From Leucobacter exalbidus (lineage in GTDB: Bacteria > Actinomycetota > Actinomycetes > Actinomycetales > Microbacteriaceae), in NCBI RefSeq assembly GCF_017834145.1, contig NZ_JAFIDA010000001.1, forward strand, positions 2,108,001 to 2,172,000: a DNA stretch of 64,000 nt. Direction: 5' to 3'. The notes beneath the pieces were generated by a model. That model saw only the letters and a program-made list of their open reading frames with translations, was not told the DNA's origin and did not search any database. Both the position numbers and the translations under genes were made by a program. This document shows positions 45,367-53,512 of this stretch, piece after piece (position 1 is the first letter of the stretch; each line of letters begins with the position of its first letter).

Positions 45367-46509
45367 ATGGAGTTCTGGGCAGATATCGTCGGTCAGCAGG
45401 TCGCCGCACAGACCCTTGAACGGGCATCAGCGCCGGGGGGTTCTCCCTCGCACGCGTGGCTGATCACCGGCCCGCCCGGCTCGGGTCGTTCGAACATCGC
45501 ATACCGGTTTGCGGCAGCGCTCATCGCGCGCACCCCGGCAGACCGCGAGCGCGTGTACGACCAGGTAGTTGCGCGCACGCACCCCGATCTGGGGGTGCTC
45601 ACCACGCAGACCGCGATCATCAAGATCGATGCGGCTCGTGAGGTGGTCGCGAGCTCCTATTACGCCCCAGCAGAGGGGCGCTACCGGGTGTTTGTGATCG
45701 AAGACGCCGACCGCATGACCGAGCACACTTCGAACGTGCTGCTGAAGGCGCTCGAAGAGCCGCCCGAGCGCACCGTGTGGGTATTGTGTGCCCCGAGTGA
45801 GGCCGATCTGCTGCCCACAATTCGGTCGCGCACGAGATCGCTGCGGCTCGTCACGCCAGCCGTGGCCGAGATCGCTGCGCTGCTGCACGAGCGCGAGGGC
45901 ATTGACCTCGCCGTGGCCGAGCGGGCGGCACGCCTTGCGCAGAGCCACATTGGTATGGCGCGCAGCCTCGCGCGCGATCCCGAAGCGTTGGAGCGCCGTG
46001 AGCGCGTGATCCGGTCTGCGCTCAGCGTCGAAACGCTGGGCGACGCGATGGCCACCGCGGCGCGGCTCATGAAGGTCGCCGAGGCCGATGCGGCCGCGGC
46101 CACCGAGCGCCGCGAGGTGCGCGAGCGCGAAGAAGCGATGCGCAGTTTGGGGCTCGCCCCGGGCGCCGCGATTCCGCCGCAGATGCGTTCGCAGATGCGC
46201 GCGCTCGAAGACGACCAGAAGCAGCGTGCCAAGCGTGGCGTGCGTGACGGGGTCGACCGTATTCTGACCGATGTGCTGTCGCTCTACCGTGACGTTGCGA
46301 TGGTTGCGCTGATGCCCGAAGCCGAACTCGTGAACGCCGAGCACGCACGCCGCATCGGCGAGCTTGCTGAGCTGTGGCGCGGCGGGGGCGCACTGGCCGC
46401 CGTTGACGCGGTCGAAACGGCGCGCGATCGGCTGCGCAGGCAAATCACGCCGGGGCTGGTGCTTGAGGCGCTGTTCGCTGGTGTCGTGAACGCGGGGAGC
46501 GAGCGGTGA
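45367..46509 (+). CDS. holB: DNA polymerase III subunit delta prime
   Basis: A 380-residue clamp-loader protein with an AAA+ module: degenerate Walker A GPPGSGRSN, then FVIEDADRMTEHTSNVLLKA (Walker B and sensor region) and PTIRSRTRSLRL. The C-terminal half is a long helical collar. I chose the ATG at 45367 (MEFWADIVGQ), the usual actinobacterial start. It overlaps the next gene by 4 bp (GTGA). Confidence 0.92.
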   Translation: MEFWADIVGQQVAAQTLERASAPGGSPSHAWLITGPPGSGRSNIAYRFAAALIARTPADRERVYDQVVARTHPDLGVLTTQTAIIKIDAAREVVASSYYAPAEGRYRVFVIEDADRMTEHTSNVLLKALEEPPERTVWVLCAPSEADLLPTIRSRTRSLRLVTPAVAEIAALLHEREGIDLAVAERAARLAQSHIGMARSLARDPEALERRERVIRSALSVETLGDAMATAARLMKVAEADAAAATERREVREREEAMRSLGLAPGAAIPPQMRSQMRALEDDQKQRAKRGVRDGVDRILTDVLSLYRDVAMVALMPEAELVNAEHARRIGELAELWRGGGALAAVDAVETARDRLRRQITPGLVLEALFAGVVNAGSER

Positions 46510-48131
46510 GTGACATGCGTGGCGAGATCCGGAATCAAACGCGCGAGCAGGTACGCCCGCAGCGCCGCAAGGCCGGGTGGGCCGTGGTTGCCGCCGTGGC
46601 GGCCGCAGCCCTCGCACTGAGCGGCTGCTCGGCATTGAGTGCCCTCGTGCCCGGCAACGGTTCGGCCGAGGTGCAGTCGAACGGGGGTGCCCCGCAAGAG
46701 CTCCCTGAAAAGCCCGCGGGGTCGGTCGTCGGCATGGGCGAGCAATCCCCCAACTGGCGTGACTGCGCTGAAGGGCTGCAGTGCGCTGACGTGTACGCGC
46801 CGCTGAACTGGGGCGACCCAGCAGGCGAGCTCATCACGTTGCGCATCGTGAAGCACGAGGCCACCGGAAGTGACCCGATCGGCACGCTCTTTGTAAACCC
46901 GGGCGGCCCCGGCGCCTCAGGCGTCGATTACGTGACGAACGCGTTGGATTATGCGATTCCGAGTGAGGTGCAGCGCGAGTACGACGTGATTGGGTGGGAT
47001 CCGCGAGGGGTGGGATCGTCCTCTCCGATTACCTGCCTCGATGCTGCGGGCATGGATGAGTACCTGTTTGGGCTGGGCGATGGCGAGAATCTCGAGCCGG
47101 GCAGCGCAGACTGGATCACCGAGGTGCGCGCAGAATCGCGCCAGTTTGGTGCCGACTGCCAAAACTCAACGGGTGACCTGCTCGGCCACGTGTCCACCGA
47201 CGACACCGTGCAAGACCTCGACATGCTGCGTGCGATCGTAGGCGACGAGCAGCTCAACTACCTGGGCTTCTCATACGGCACCTACATCGGGGCGCGGTAC
47301 GCCGACGCCTACCCCCAAAACGTTGGCCGGCTCGTGCTCGACGGGGCCATGGACCCGGCATCGACCATGAGCGACGTGGTGCGCGAACAAACCCGCGGGT
47401 TCGAGCTCGCACTGCGCGCCTACGTCACGAACTGCCTCACCCAATCAGACTGCCCGCTGAGCGGCACGGTTGATGAGGCGATGCAGCAAATCTCGGTGCT
47501 GCTCGACGAAGCAGACACCCAACCGCTGCAGGGCAAAGACGGCCGGTGGTTGAGCGCCAACACGCTGCTCACCGCCATCATCACGCCGCTGTACGCCGAG
47601 AGCAACTGGGGCATGCTCGACCAGCTGTTTGCGGCGGTGCTGCAGGGCAACCCCGAGGTGGGGTTGGCGCTCGCCGACCTGTATTACGACCGCGAAGGCG
47701 GCGCCTACCTCTCGAACTCAACCGAGGCGTTCTCGGCCATCAACTGCCTCGATTACCCCGAGCGCGCAGTCGATGTGCAGCAGATGCGGGCCGAGGCCGC
47801 GCAGCTCACCGAGATTGCGCCCACCATCGGTCGTTTCCAGGGCTATGGGGCGCTGTCGTGCGCCGAGTGGCCCGTCGATTCGAGTTCTGACCGCGGGCCA
47901 GTGACCGCAACCGGCGCGGCCCCCATTTTGGTGGTCGGCACCACCGGTGACCCCGCCACCCCGTACCGCTGGGCGGAGTCGCTCGCCGAGCAGCTCGACA
48001 GCGGCGTGCTGCTCACTTACGAGGGTGAGGGACACACCGCCTACGGCGAAAGTAACTGCATTGATGAAGTGATTAATGCCTATCTGCTCACCGGCGAAGC
48101 CCCCGCCAAACCGGTCACCTGCAGCAGGTAA
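46506..48131 (+). CDS. secreted alpha/beta hydrolase (tripeptidyl aminopeptidase-like lipoprotein)
   Basis: A 541-residue exported hydrolase. The N-terminus ends in the lipobox LSGC near residue 40, so it is probably a lipoprotein. The fold shows the oxyanion region NPGGPGASGVDYV, nucleophile GFSYGTYIGARY, acid VGTTGDPATPY and His GEGHTAYG, with the C-terminal TAP-like domain. Relatives are Streptomyces tri- and tetrapeptidyl aminopeptidases. GTG start coupled to holB. Last host gene before the tRNA and prophage. Confidence 0.9.
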   Translation: MSDMRGEIRNQTREQVRPQRRKAGWAVVAAVAAAALALSGCSALSALVPGNGSAEVQSNGGAPQELPEKPAGSVVGMGEQSPNWRDCAEGLQCADVYAPLNWGDPAGELITLRIVKHEATGSDPIGTLFVNPGGPGASGVDYVTNALDYAIPSEVQREYDVIGWDPRGVGSSSPITCLDAAGMDEYLFGLGDGENLEPGSADWITEVRAESRQFGADCQNSTGDLLGHVSTDDTVQDLDMLRAIVGDEQLNYLGFSYGTYIGARYADAYPQNVGRLVLDGAMDPASTMSDVVREQTRGFELALRAYVTNCLTQSDCPLSGTVDEAMQQISVLLDEADTQPLQGKDGRWLSANTLLTAIITPLYAESNWGMLDQLFAAVLQGNPEVGLALADLYYDREGGAYLSNSTEAFSAINCLDYPERAVDVQQMRAEAAQLTEIAPTIGRFQGYGALSCAEWPVDSSSDRGPVTATGAAPILVVGTTGDPATPYRWAESLAEQLDSGVLLTYEGEGHTAYGESNCIDEVINAYLLTGEAPAKPVTCSR

Positions 48132-48226
48132 ACGCCGGGTGACACGCGAGGGCGTCGCGCGTGAGTCGTGAGGGAGTGCAATCGCGTGCTATCGTGTTCC
48201 CTGGTATGCGAGAGATTGCAGACCAC

Positions 48227-48299
48227 GCCGCCTTAGCTCAGTTGGTAGAGCGATTCACTCGTAATGAATAGGTCGCCAGTTCGATTCTGGCAGGCGGCT
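48227..48299 (+). tRNA. tRNA-Thr(CGT)
   Basis: A 73-nt tRNA. The acceptor GCCGCCT pairs with AGGCGGC (discriminator T); the D-arm has AGCTCAGTTGG; the anticodon stem is ATTCA/TGAAT with loop CTCGTAA, giving anticodon CGT (codon ACG); the T-arm is CCAG-TTCGATT-CTGG. CCA is not encoded. From 48261 onward its 3' part is identical to a copy at 63384-63423, so it is the prophage integration target. The gene stays functional because the att core restores the 3' end. Confidence 0.97.
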
Positions 48300-48563
48300 C
48301 GACTCGGCCCCCACCTCCTCGGTGGGGGCCGTTCCTGTTTCTAGCCACTCGACCGGCACGCCGGTAGCCTCCGACCATGCACGCAGGTACAACCCGCGCG
48401 GTGCGCGCTTGCCCTGCTCGTAGTTGGTTATCGAAGTACGCGAGATTCCCGACCGCTCGGCGAATTCGATCTGATCCAAGCCCGTTGTCTCGCGAGCTTT
48501 GCGAAGCCGATCCGCGAGCGTCCACTCGGGGATCATCGTTGCCATAGGCGCTAGTAGTGTCAT
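48255..48563 (-). CDS. XRE-family phage repressor, prophage (integrated) form
   Basis: A 102-residue HTH protein (DRLRKARETTGLDQIEFAER; SGISRTSITNYEQGKRAP). Its last residues, RLPESNWRPIHY, are the antisense reading of the att core, and Glu then TGA come from host tRNA sequence. In the excised circle the frame runs on into 63383-63321, giving 121 residues. The start is uncertain; I chose the ATG at 48563, where TAGAAT upstream would give a nearly leaderless mRNA (48572, 48545 and 48536 are alternatives). It is divergent from the early lytic genes and is the likely immunity repressor. Confidence 0.85.
   Translation of the reverse strand: MTLLAPMATMIPEWTLADRLRKARETTGLDQIEFAERSGISRTSITNYEQGKRAPRGLYLRAWSEATGVPVEWLETGTAPTEEVGAESSRLPESNWRPIHYE
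48261..48300 (+). repeat. attL core
   Basis: A 40-bp exact direct repeat of 63384-63423. It begins inside the anticodon and ends one base past the tRNA. The flanking bases differ on both sides, which sets the core length. On the minus strand it encodes the C-terminal residues of the prophage-form repressor. Confidence 0.95.
48305..48331. terminator. terminator at prophage left end, inside repressor frame
   Basis: CGGCCCCCACC pairs perfectly with GGTGGGGGCCG around TCCTC, followed by TTCCTGTTT. In the lysogen it would end tRNA-Thr transcription and protect the convergent repressor gene from antisense reading. Confidence 0.75.
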
Positions 48564-48570
48564 GTGACAC
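48557..48570. promoter_or_regulatory. operator-like half-palindrome over the repressor start
   Basis: GTGTCA-TG-TGACAC, a 6-bp-arm inverted repeat covering the proposed repressor start. It shares GTGxTCA with the longer palindrome at 48641. Possible autoregulatory site. Confidence 0.45.
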
Positions 48571-48640
48571 ATTCTAGCAAACGTGAGCAAAAGATCACAG
48601 GGCGGCGTGTCAATCGGCATATATTGCAATCGTTTGCCAA

Positions 48641-48658
48641 TGTGGTCATATGACCACA
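48641..48658. promoter_or_regulatory. 18-bp perfect palindrome, probable phage operator
   Basis: TGTGGTCATATGACCACA is its own complement. It lies between the divergent repressor and early genes and contains the ATG (48650) of the first rightward gene. A promoter-like TTGCAA (48624-48629) and TCATAT (48646-48651), 16 bp apart, overlap it. Best candidate for the repressor binding site. Confidence 0.65.
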
Positions 48659-48814
48659 CCCGCACTAATCACCACGAGGCAGCTTGCCGAGCGCCGAGGC
48701 TGCACTCGTCAGCATATTGCCCGCCTCGTGCGCGAAGGCAAACTCACCCCCGTAACGACACTCGACAACGGCGCGCACCTGTTCACCGAGGATCAGGGCG
48801 AGGTCACCAAGTGA
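48650..48814 (+). CDS. 54-residue winged-helix protein (Cro/excisionase-like)
   Basis: A short HTH protein beginning MTTPALITTRQLAERRGCTR, followed by QHIARLVREGKL and a Thr/Asp-rich wing, as in MerR-type excisionases and small Cro-like proteins. It is the first rightward gene, opposite the repressor, and its ATG sits in the operator palindrome. It overlaps the next gene by 4 bp (GTGA). It could be the lytic switch protein, the excisionase, or both; no other excisionase candidate is seen. Confidence 0.7.
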   Translation: MTTPALITTRQLAERRGCTRQHIARLVREGKLTPVTTLDNGAHLFTEDQGEVTK

Positions 48815-49641
48815 GCATCGACGCCAGTGCAATCGTGTGGGCACACTCCGAGGCCACCGGCTCCGAACTCCTCGTGCTCCTCGCAATCGCTGACCACGAG
48901 GGCGACGGCGGCGCATGGCCCGCAATGGAGACCCTCGCACGCCGAGGCCGCGTCACCCGAGACGCCGCCCGCAAGATCGTTCGCCGCCTCGAACTACGCG
49001 GCGAGATCACCACCGACCTGAACGGCGGCGGCGGCTTACGCACGGCAGCACACATGCGCACGAACCGCTACGAAGTCAACCTGAAATGCCCCGAATGGTG
49101 CGACCGAACAGCCCGTCACCGTGACCTCAGAGAGGTCAAAGCAGACCCCCCAGCCGCAGGAACTGCCCCCAGCCGGTCGGCTGGGAGCCCCCCAGCCGCA
49201 GGAACTGCCGAACCATCCATTAACCACCCTAATAAACAAACACCTAGTAGCTCTGAGGTTATGGCGCAGCCAGAACTCGAAATTGATTCAAATCAGAGTG
49301 GTGAAAATTACAGCGAATGGTCGCCCGCAGATCAGCTCGCCAAAGCTCGACGCCGCATGGTCGAGGCCCGCGACCCGAAGCCCAAGACATCACACACTCG
49401 CCCCGGCTTCACCGTGCCGCCCGCGCCGCATGTGCCACGCTTCGACTCCCGCAGCCTCGCACCAGCCCCCGAGCACGTCAGCCCCGAGCAGCAGGCCGCC
49501 AACGGAGCAGCTGCGCAGCTCCGATGCCCGGCTCAGGGCGGCAAGTACCGGCACCTAATCCCACCGGCCACCGGTACGCACTGCGCACGCTGCAACGCCG
49601 CAGCTCACGACATCATCAACAGCCAGGAGGCCCACGCATGA
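48811..49641 (+). CDS. phage winged-helix protein, probable replication initiator
   Basis: A 276-residue protein. An N-terminal winged helix (GSELLVLLAIADHEGDGG; METLARRGRVTRDAARKIVR) is typical of phage replication or regulatory proteins. A Pro/Ser-rich disordered middle contains two copies of PPAAGTA. The end has a small Cys/His cluster (RCPAQGGKYRHL; GTHCARCNA) that could bind zinc. I chose the GTG at 48811, coupled to the small HTH gene. Confidence 0.65.
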   Translation: MSIDASAIVWAHSEATGSELLVLLAIADHEGDGGAWPAMETLARRGRVTRDAARKIVRRLELRGEITTDLNGGGGLRTAAHMRTNRYEVNLKCPEWCDRTARHRDLREVKADPPAAGTAPSRSAGSPPAAGTAEPSINHPNKQTPSSSEVMAQPELEIDSNQSGENYSEWSPADQLAKARRRMVEARDPKPKTSHTRPGFTVPPAPHVPRFDSRSLAPAPEHVSPEQQAANGAAAQLRCPAQGGKYRHLIPPATGTHCARCNAAAHDIINSQEAHA

Positions 49642-49859
49642 CCACCAAGATCCGCGCCAACGTCACCAAGATAAACGGCTGGTGGCTCACTCTGGCATAC
49701 GTGACAGGTGAAAACCTCGTGCCCTCACAACACGCCTGGTCTAAATCTCACCCCGAGGCCATGCAAGCAGCACACATGCTCATATCCGACTTCAACGCCC
49801 GACTCATGGACGCCGTCAATGAGAGCCGCGCACGACGACGCAAGGAGTTCACAGCATGA
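49638..49859 (+). CDS. hypothetical phage protein (73 aa)
   Basis: Not recognised. A small protein with a Trp-rich strand pair (INGWWLTLAYVTGENLV) and a C-terminal helix. AGGAGG stands seven bases before the ATG, and the ends overlap both neighbours by 4 bp, which strongly supports translation. Confidence 0.75.
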   Translation: MTTKIRANVTKINGWWLTLAYVTGENLVPSQHAWSKSHPEAMQAAHMLISDFNARLMDAVNESRARRRKEFTA

Positions 49860-50065
49860 AGCGACGCCCCGCCAACGGCACCCAAGCCCGCATCCTCACC
49901 GAACTCGCGAAACGGCTAGACACCTACGACGATCCCGCCGCTCGCGCTCGCGCCGCCGGCATCCGAGGCAGGCTCCCCGACATCCGCCTCATGTCACACA
50001 AAGCCGCCCGGCAGATGGCCGTCGATGCAGCGATGCACCTGCAGGAACTCGAAGAGGACAACTAA
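49856..50065 (+). CDS. hypothetical phage protein (69 aa)
   Basis: Not recognised. A charged helical protein (RILTELAKRLDTYDDPAARA; then QMAVDAAMHLQELEEDN). Coupled to both neighbours: ATGA at its start and TAATG at its end. Confidence 0.72.
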   Translation: MKRRPANGTQARILTELAKRLDTYDDPAARARAAGIRGRLPDIRLMSHKAARQMAVDAAMHLQELEEDN

Positions 50066-50163
50066 TGGAACTCATGGCATCGACCGGGCTCGGCTCGTGC
50101 ATCGTGCTCGCGATCATCACCGGCTACATCTTCGCGCTCATCGGCAAGGGCGACACCAAGTGA
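50065..50163 (+). CDS. small single-span membrane protein (32 aa)
   Basis: A 32-residue protein with one transmembrane segment (GSCIVLAIITGYIFALIG) and a short basic end. The start shares a base with the upstream stop, and the end overlaps the HNH gene (GTGA). Function unknown. Confidence 0.6.
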   Translation: MELMASTGLGSCIVLAIITGYIFALIGKGDTK

Positions 50164-50456
50164 GCCGACACCACCGGGCGCAGAAGTGGAGCACGCACTC
50201 GCCCAAGCTCCGCAAGCTGATCGAGCCGCAGCTACCGCTGCCGTGCGTCGAGTGCCGTCGCCCGGTCATGCCCGGCGCGAAGTTCGATGTCGCGCACATC
50301 CAGGGCGCAGAGCACGGCGGCGCGCCTGCGCTCGGCAACGTCGGCCCGGCTCACCCTCAGTGCAACCGCAGCGCGGGCGGCAAGCGCGGTGCACAGATCA
50401 CAAACCAAGGTCGTCGCGCGGCGACCAACCGAAGCAAAGGCATTCGCAATTGGTGA
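50160..50456 (+). CDS. HNH endonuclease
   Basis: A 98-residue HNH protein. Zinc cysteines in PCVECRRP, the catalytic His in FDVAHI, then NVGPAHPQCNRSAGG. HNH proteins beside the large terminase assist specific DNA cutting in cos-type packaging. GTG start coupled to the upstream gene; it overlaps the terminase start by 4 bp. No small terminase gene is recognised; this protein or an upstream small gene might fill that role. Confidence 0.88.
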   Translation: MSRHHRAQKWSTHSPKLRKLIEPQLPLPCVECRRPVMPGAKFDVAHIQGAEHGGAPALGNVGPAHPQCNRSAGGKRGAQITNQGRRAATNRSKGIRNW

Positions 50457-52219
50457 CCGAAACCGAAACGCAAACACAAATTCCGCGCGCATTCTTTGAG
50501 ATGTGGCCGGAACCTTCGCCTGGGGGCAGCACGACTTTTCTCCCCCCACTCCTAAAAATTTGGGAGAAGAACAGAGCGCGCGGAATCACCCCGAGGTGGC
50601 ACGGAAAGCTAGACAATACGCCCGAGTTGAGGGCAGAGTTCCTACTCGGCGCATCACTCATGGGGTACGAGCTCGTCGACCTCAGCGACACCGCCTACAT
50701 TGACGAGCTCGCGCTCATGGATCCGCCGCGCATGCCGCTGCAGCCGCAGCAACTCCTCGTCGCTGACGCGATCAATGCCGGCACGAAGCGCAACGCGATC
50801 GAGATGCCGCGCCGCTCGTCGAAGTCGACGACACTGTTCATGCTCCTCCTCGGCCGGTGCGCATCACGCCCCGGCTACCGGGTGACGTTCTCCGCGCAGA
50901 CCGGCACCGCCGGCACCGAGATGTTCGAGGAGTGGGTGAAAGACGGCCTCGACTACGTGCAGCCGCCCGCCGACGCTGACCTCGCGCCCTGGATGCGTGG
51001 CCCGCGCGCGCTGCACACCAAAGCCGAGTCTCGGCAGATCGCCCTGTTCGGTGAAGTACTCGGCCCGGTCGACCTCGACGAGGGGCCGCGTAGCCTGAAC
51101 AGCTCGGGACGCACGTTCACGACGCGCGTGGGGAACTCGCGCCCCGGTATCCGCTTCGACAACCACAGCACGTTTCGTATCCTCAAGCCCGAGGCTGGCG
51201 CATACCGAGGCAAAGCGGCCGACGTGTCGTGGCTCGACGAAGCCCAAGAGATTGACCCCTCCGAGGGGAACTCGATTATCGCCGGTGTGCTCCCACTCCA
51301 GGACACCCGCCCCGGCGCCCAGATCATCGTGTCCGGCACCGCCGGTGAAGCCAAGGCCGGCCCTTTCTGGCTGTTCCTCGAACGCCTCCGCAAGGGGGAC
51401 CCCGCACTCGGCGGCGTCGACTTCGCCGCCCCCGTCACGACCGACTGGGACGAGATCGAAGACGAAGCCCAAGCGATGGCCCTCGTCAAGGCCAACCACC
51501 CCGGCGTGGACACCCTCACCACGATGGACGTCATGCGCGACAACTACCGCGACCCGACGATGGGCAAGCCCCAGTGGGCGCGCGAGTACCTCTCGATGTG
51601 GCCAGACGTCGGCCAGCTCTCAGTGATCACCGCCGCCGACTGGGACGCCACCGCGCTCGAACAGTGGCCAGACCGCCCCAAGCGTGTCGCGTTCGGCATG
51701 GACATCAAACCGGGCGGCGGCGCGGTCGCCGCGATCTGCGCAGCATGGCGCGACCGCGACGGCCTCGCATACATCGAGGTCGTCGACCATCAGCCCGGCA
51801 CCGCATGGCTCGTGCCCAGAATGCAGTACCTCACCCGTGAGCGATACCGCGGCAGCTCGGTCGCGTTCGACAAGATCAGCGAGGGCGAAGCGACCTACGT
51901 CGCAAGCCGGTACGCGCACCCGCGCGCCAAACTCCAGATCCAGACGTGGAGCGAGACCGCGGCAGGATGCGTCACGTTTATGCGCGAGCTCGAAGCCGGA
52001 ACGCTACGCCACTACGCCGCGCAAGGCGCGCTGAACGGGGCCGTCATGATCGCGAAGAAACGCGAGATCCGCGGCAACGACCGCGGCGTGTGGATCTTCA
52101 CCGCCGAGCAGCAGCAGGACGTCACGACGCTCCTCGCCGCGGTGCGCGCCCTGCGCAACTGGGACCAACATTACGCCCGCCCCGAGGCGGCAGAGCAGAC
52201 AGGAATCATCAGCGCATGA
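50453..52219 (+). CDS. phage terminase large subunit
   Basis: A 588-residue terminase. ATPase: Walker A-like MPRRSSKSTTLF, Walker B and catalytic carboxylates VSWLDEAQEIDP. C-terminal RNase-H-like nuclease: Asp in VAFGMDIKPGGG, then VAFDKISEG. It cuts and pumps phage DNA into the prohead through the portal. GTG start at 50453 overlapping the HNH gene. Confidence 0.9.
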   Translation: MTETETQTQIPRAFFEMWPEPSPGGSTTFLPPLLKIWEKNRARGITPRWHGKLDNTPELRAEFLLGASLMGYELVDLSDTAYIDELALMDPPRMPLQPQQLLVADAINAGTKRNAIEMPRRSSKSTTLFMLLLGRCASRPGYRVTFSAQTGTAGTEMFEEWVKDGLDYVQPPADADLAPWMRGPRALHTKAESRQIALFGEVLGPVDLDEGPRSLNSSGRTFTTRVGNSRPGIRFDNHSTFRILKPEAGAYRGKAADVSWLDEAQEIDPSEGNSIIAGVLPLQDTRPGAQIIVSGTAGEAKAGPFWLFLERLRKGDPALGGVDFAAPVTTDWDEIEDEAQAMALVKANHPGVDTLTTMDVMRDNYRDPTMGKPQWAREYLSMWPDVGQLSVITAADWDATALEQWPDRPKRVAFGMDIKPGGGAVAAICAAWRDRDGLAYIEVVDHQPGTAWLVPRMQYLTRERYRGSSVAFDKISEGEATYVASRYAHPRAKLQIQTWSETAAGCVTFMRELEAGTLRHYAAQGALNGAVMIAKKREIRGNDRGVWIFTAEQQQDVTTLLAAVRALRNWDQHYARPEAAEQTGIISA

Positions 52220-52428
52220 CCGGTATCGAGTTCGACGAATCAACCAACAACGTGCTCCTCGTCTGCCACGACTGCCACGGCACATGGCGGGCGTTCGCCT
52301 GGGACATGGACGACGCAGAGACACGCGCCGCCGCGCACGAGGAGCGCTGCCACAAGGAGTCGCGCATCGTTCGCGACCGGCTCATAGCGCGACGCGCCCA
52401 ACGCAAGAAACGACGCATAGTGGCCTAA
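52216..52428 (+). CDS. small zinc-ribbon-like phage protein (70 aa)
   Basis: A 70-residue protein with CHDCHG and a later HEERCH, a possible zinc site, and a very basic C-terminus (RLIARRAQRKKRR) that may bind nucleic acid. It overlaps the terminase stop (ATGA) and precedes the portal gene. Not assigned to a family. Confidence 0.65.
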   Translation: MTGIEFDESTNNVLLVCHDCHGTWRAFAWDMDDAETRAAAHEERCHKESRIVRDRLIARRAQRKKRRIVA

Positions 52429-52458
52429 TGTCAAGGGGCCGGGTGTCTGGTTGTTCTT

Positions 52459-53508
52459 ATGGCACTTCGGGATCTCTTTAAGCGACGCGGCGGCACTGGC
52501 ACCCCGGTACTCAACACACCGGGCGTCGGTGTCGCCGTGTCTGGCATTGCGTCGCCGTGGTCAGACGCGCAGCTCTCGGGCCTCGTCTGGTCTGACATCT
52601 TCGGCGAAGAACATCGGCCCGTCACGCGCGCCGATGCGCTCCGCGTGCCCTCAGTCGCTGCCGCCCGTAACCGCGTCATCGAGAAGCTCGCAGGCCGCCC
52701 CCTCGTCGACTACACGGCGACCGGTCGCACAGCCTCGCAGCCGTTGTGGATCGAGCGCACCGACAACACCCTCGCAGTGTCGCCGTGGCACCGCATGGCC
52801 GCGACCCTCGACGACCTCATGTTCTACGGCTGGTCGCTCTGGGCAGTGCAGCGCGCAAGCGACGGCAACGTCACCCAGGCACTCCACATCCCATTTGAGC
52901 GATGGAGCGCCGAGGCCGACGGCACGATTTTGTTCGACGGCGAAGAGGCACCCGCAGATCAGGTCGTGCTTATCCCCGGCCCTCACGAGGGAATCTTGAC
53001 CTGCGCAGCTGACACGATCCGCGCGGGCCTCGACCTCGAACGCGCATGGCGCTCGCGAGCCCGCAACCCGGCCCCGAACATCATCCTCGAAGAACGCGAG
53101 GACAACGGCATGACCGTCGAAGAAGCTACCCCATACGTCAAAGCCGTAGCAGCCGCGCGACGTAACCCCGACGGCGCGGTCATGTTTACCCCCTACAAGA
53201 TCAACGCCCGCATCGAGGGCAACAGCGGCGAGAGCTTCCTCGAATCAGCGCGTAACGCGATCCGCATCGACGTCGCCGCCTATTTTGATCTGACCGCGCA
53301 GTCAATCGAAGCGTCAAAGGCTCAGAGCACGCTCACCTACGAGACCGCCGAGACCGCCGAAGCACAGGCCACCGACCGCATGGCGTTCTGGTCTGAGCCC
53401 ATCGAACACCGGCTCTCACTCGACGACGTAGTGCCACGCGGCCACCGTATCCGCTTCAACTTCCACGCAGCAGACAATGCCCTCACCGGCACCCCAACGG
53501 AGGACTAA
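52459..53508 (+). CDS. phage portal protein
   Basis: A 349-residue HK97-type portal (VPSVAAARNRVIEKLAGRPL; a conserved ASKAQSTLTYETAETAEAQA near the end). It forms the dodecameric DNA gate at one capsid vertex. Somewhat short for the family, like other proteins in this compact phage. The start has only a weak RBS. Confidence 0.87.
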   Translation: MALRDLFKRRGGTGTPVLNTPGVGVAVSGIASPWSDAQLSGLVWSDIFGEEHRPVTRADALRVPSVAAARNRVIEKLAGRPLVDYTATGRTASQPLWIERTDNTLAVSPWHRMAATLDDLMFYGWSLWAVQRASDGNVTQALHIPFERWSAEADGTILFDGEEAPADQVVLIPGPHEGILTCAADTIRAGLDLERAWRSRARNPAPNIILEEREDNGMTVEEATPYVKAVAAARRNPDGAVMFTPYKINARIEGNSGESFLESARNAIRIDVAAYFDLTAQSIEASKAQSTLTYETAETAEAQATDRMAFWSEPIEHRLSLDDVVPRGHRIRFNFHAADNALTGTPTED

Positions 53509-53512
53509 CCCC

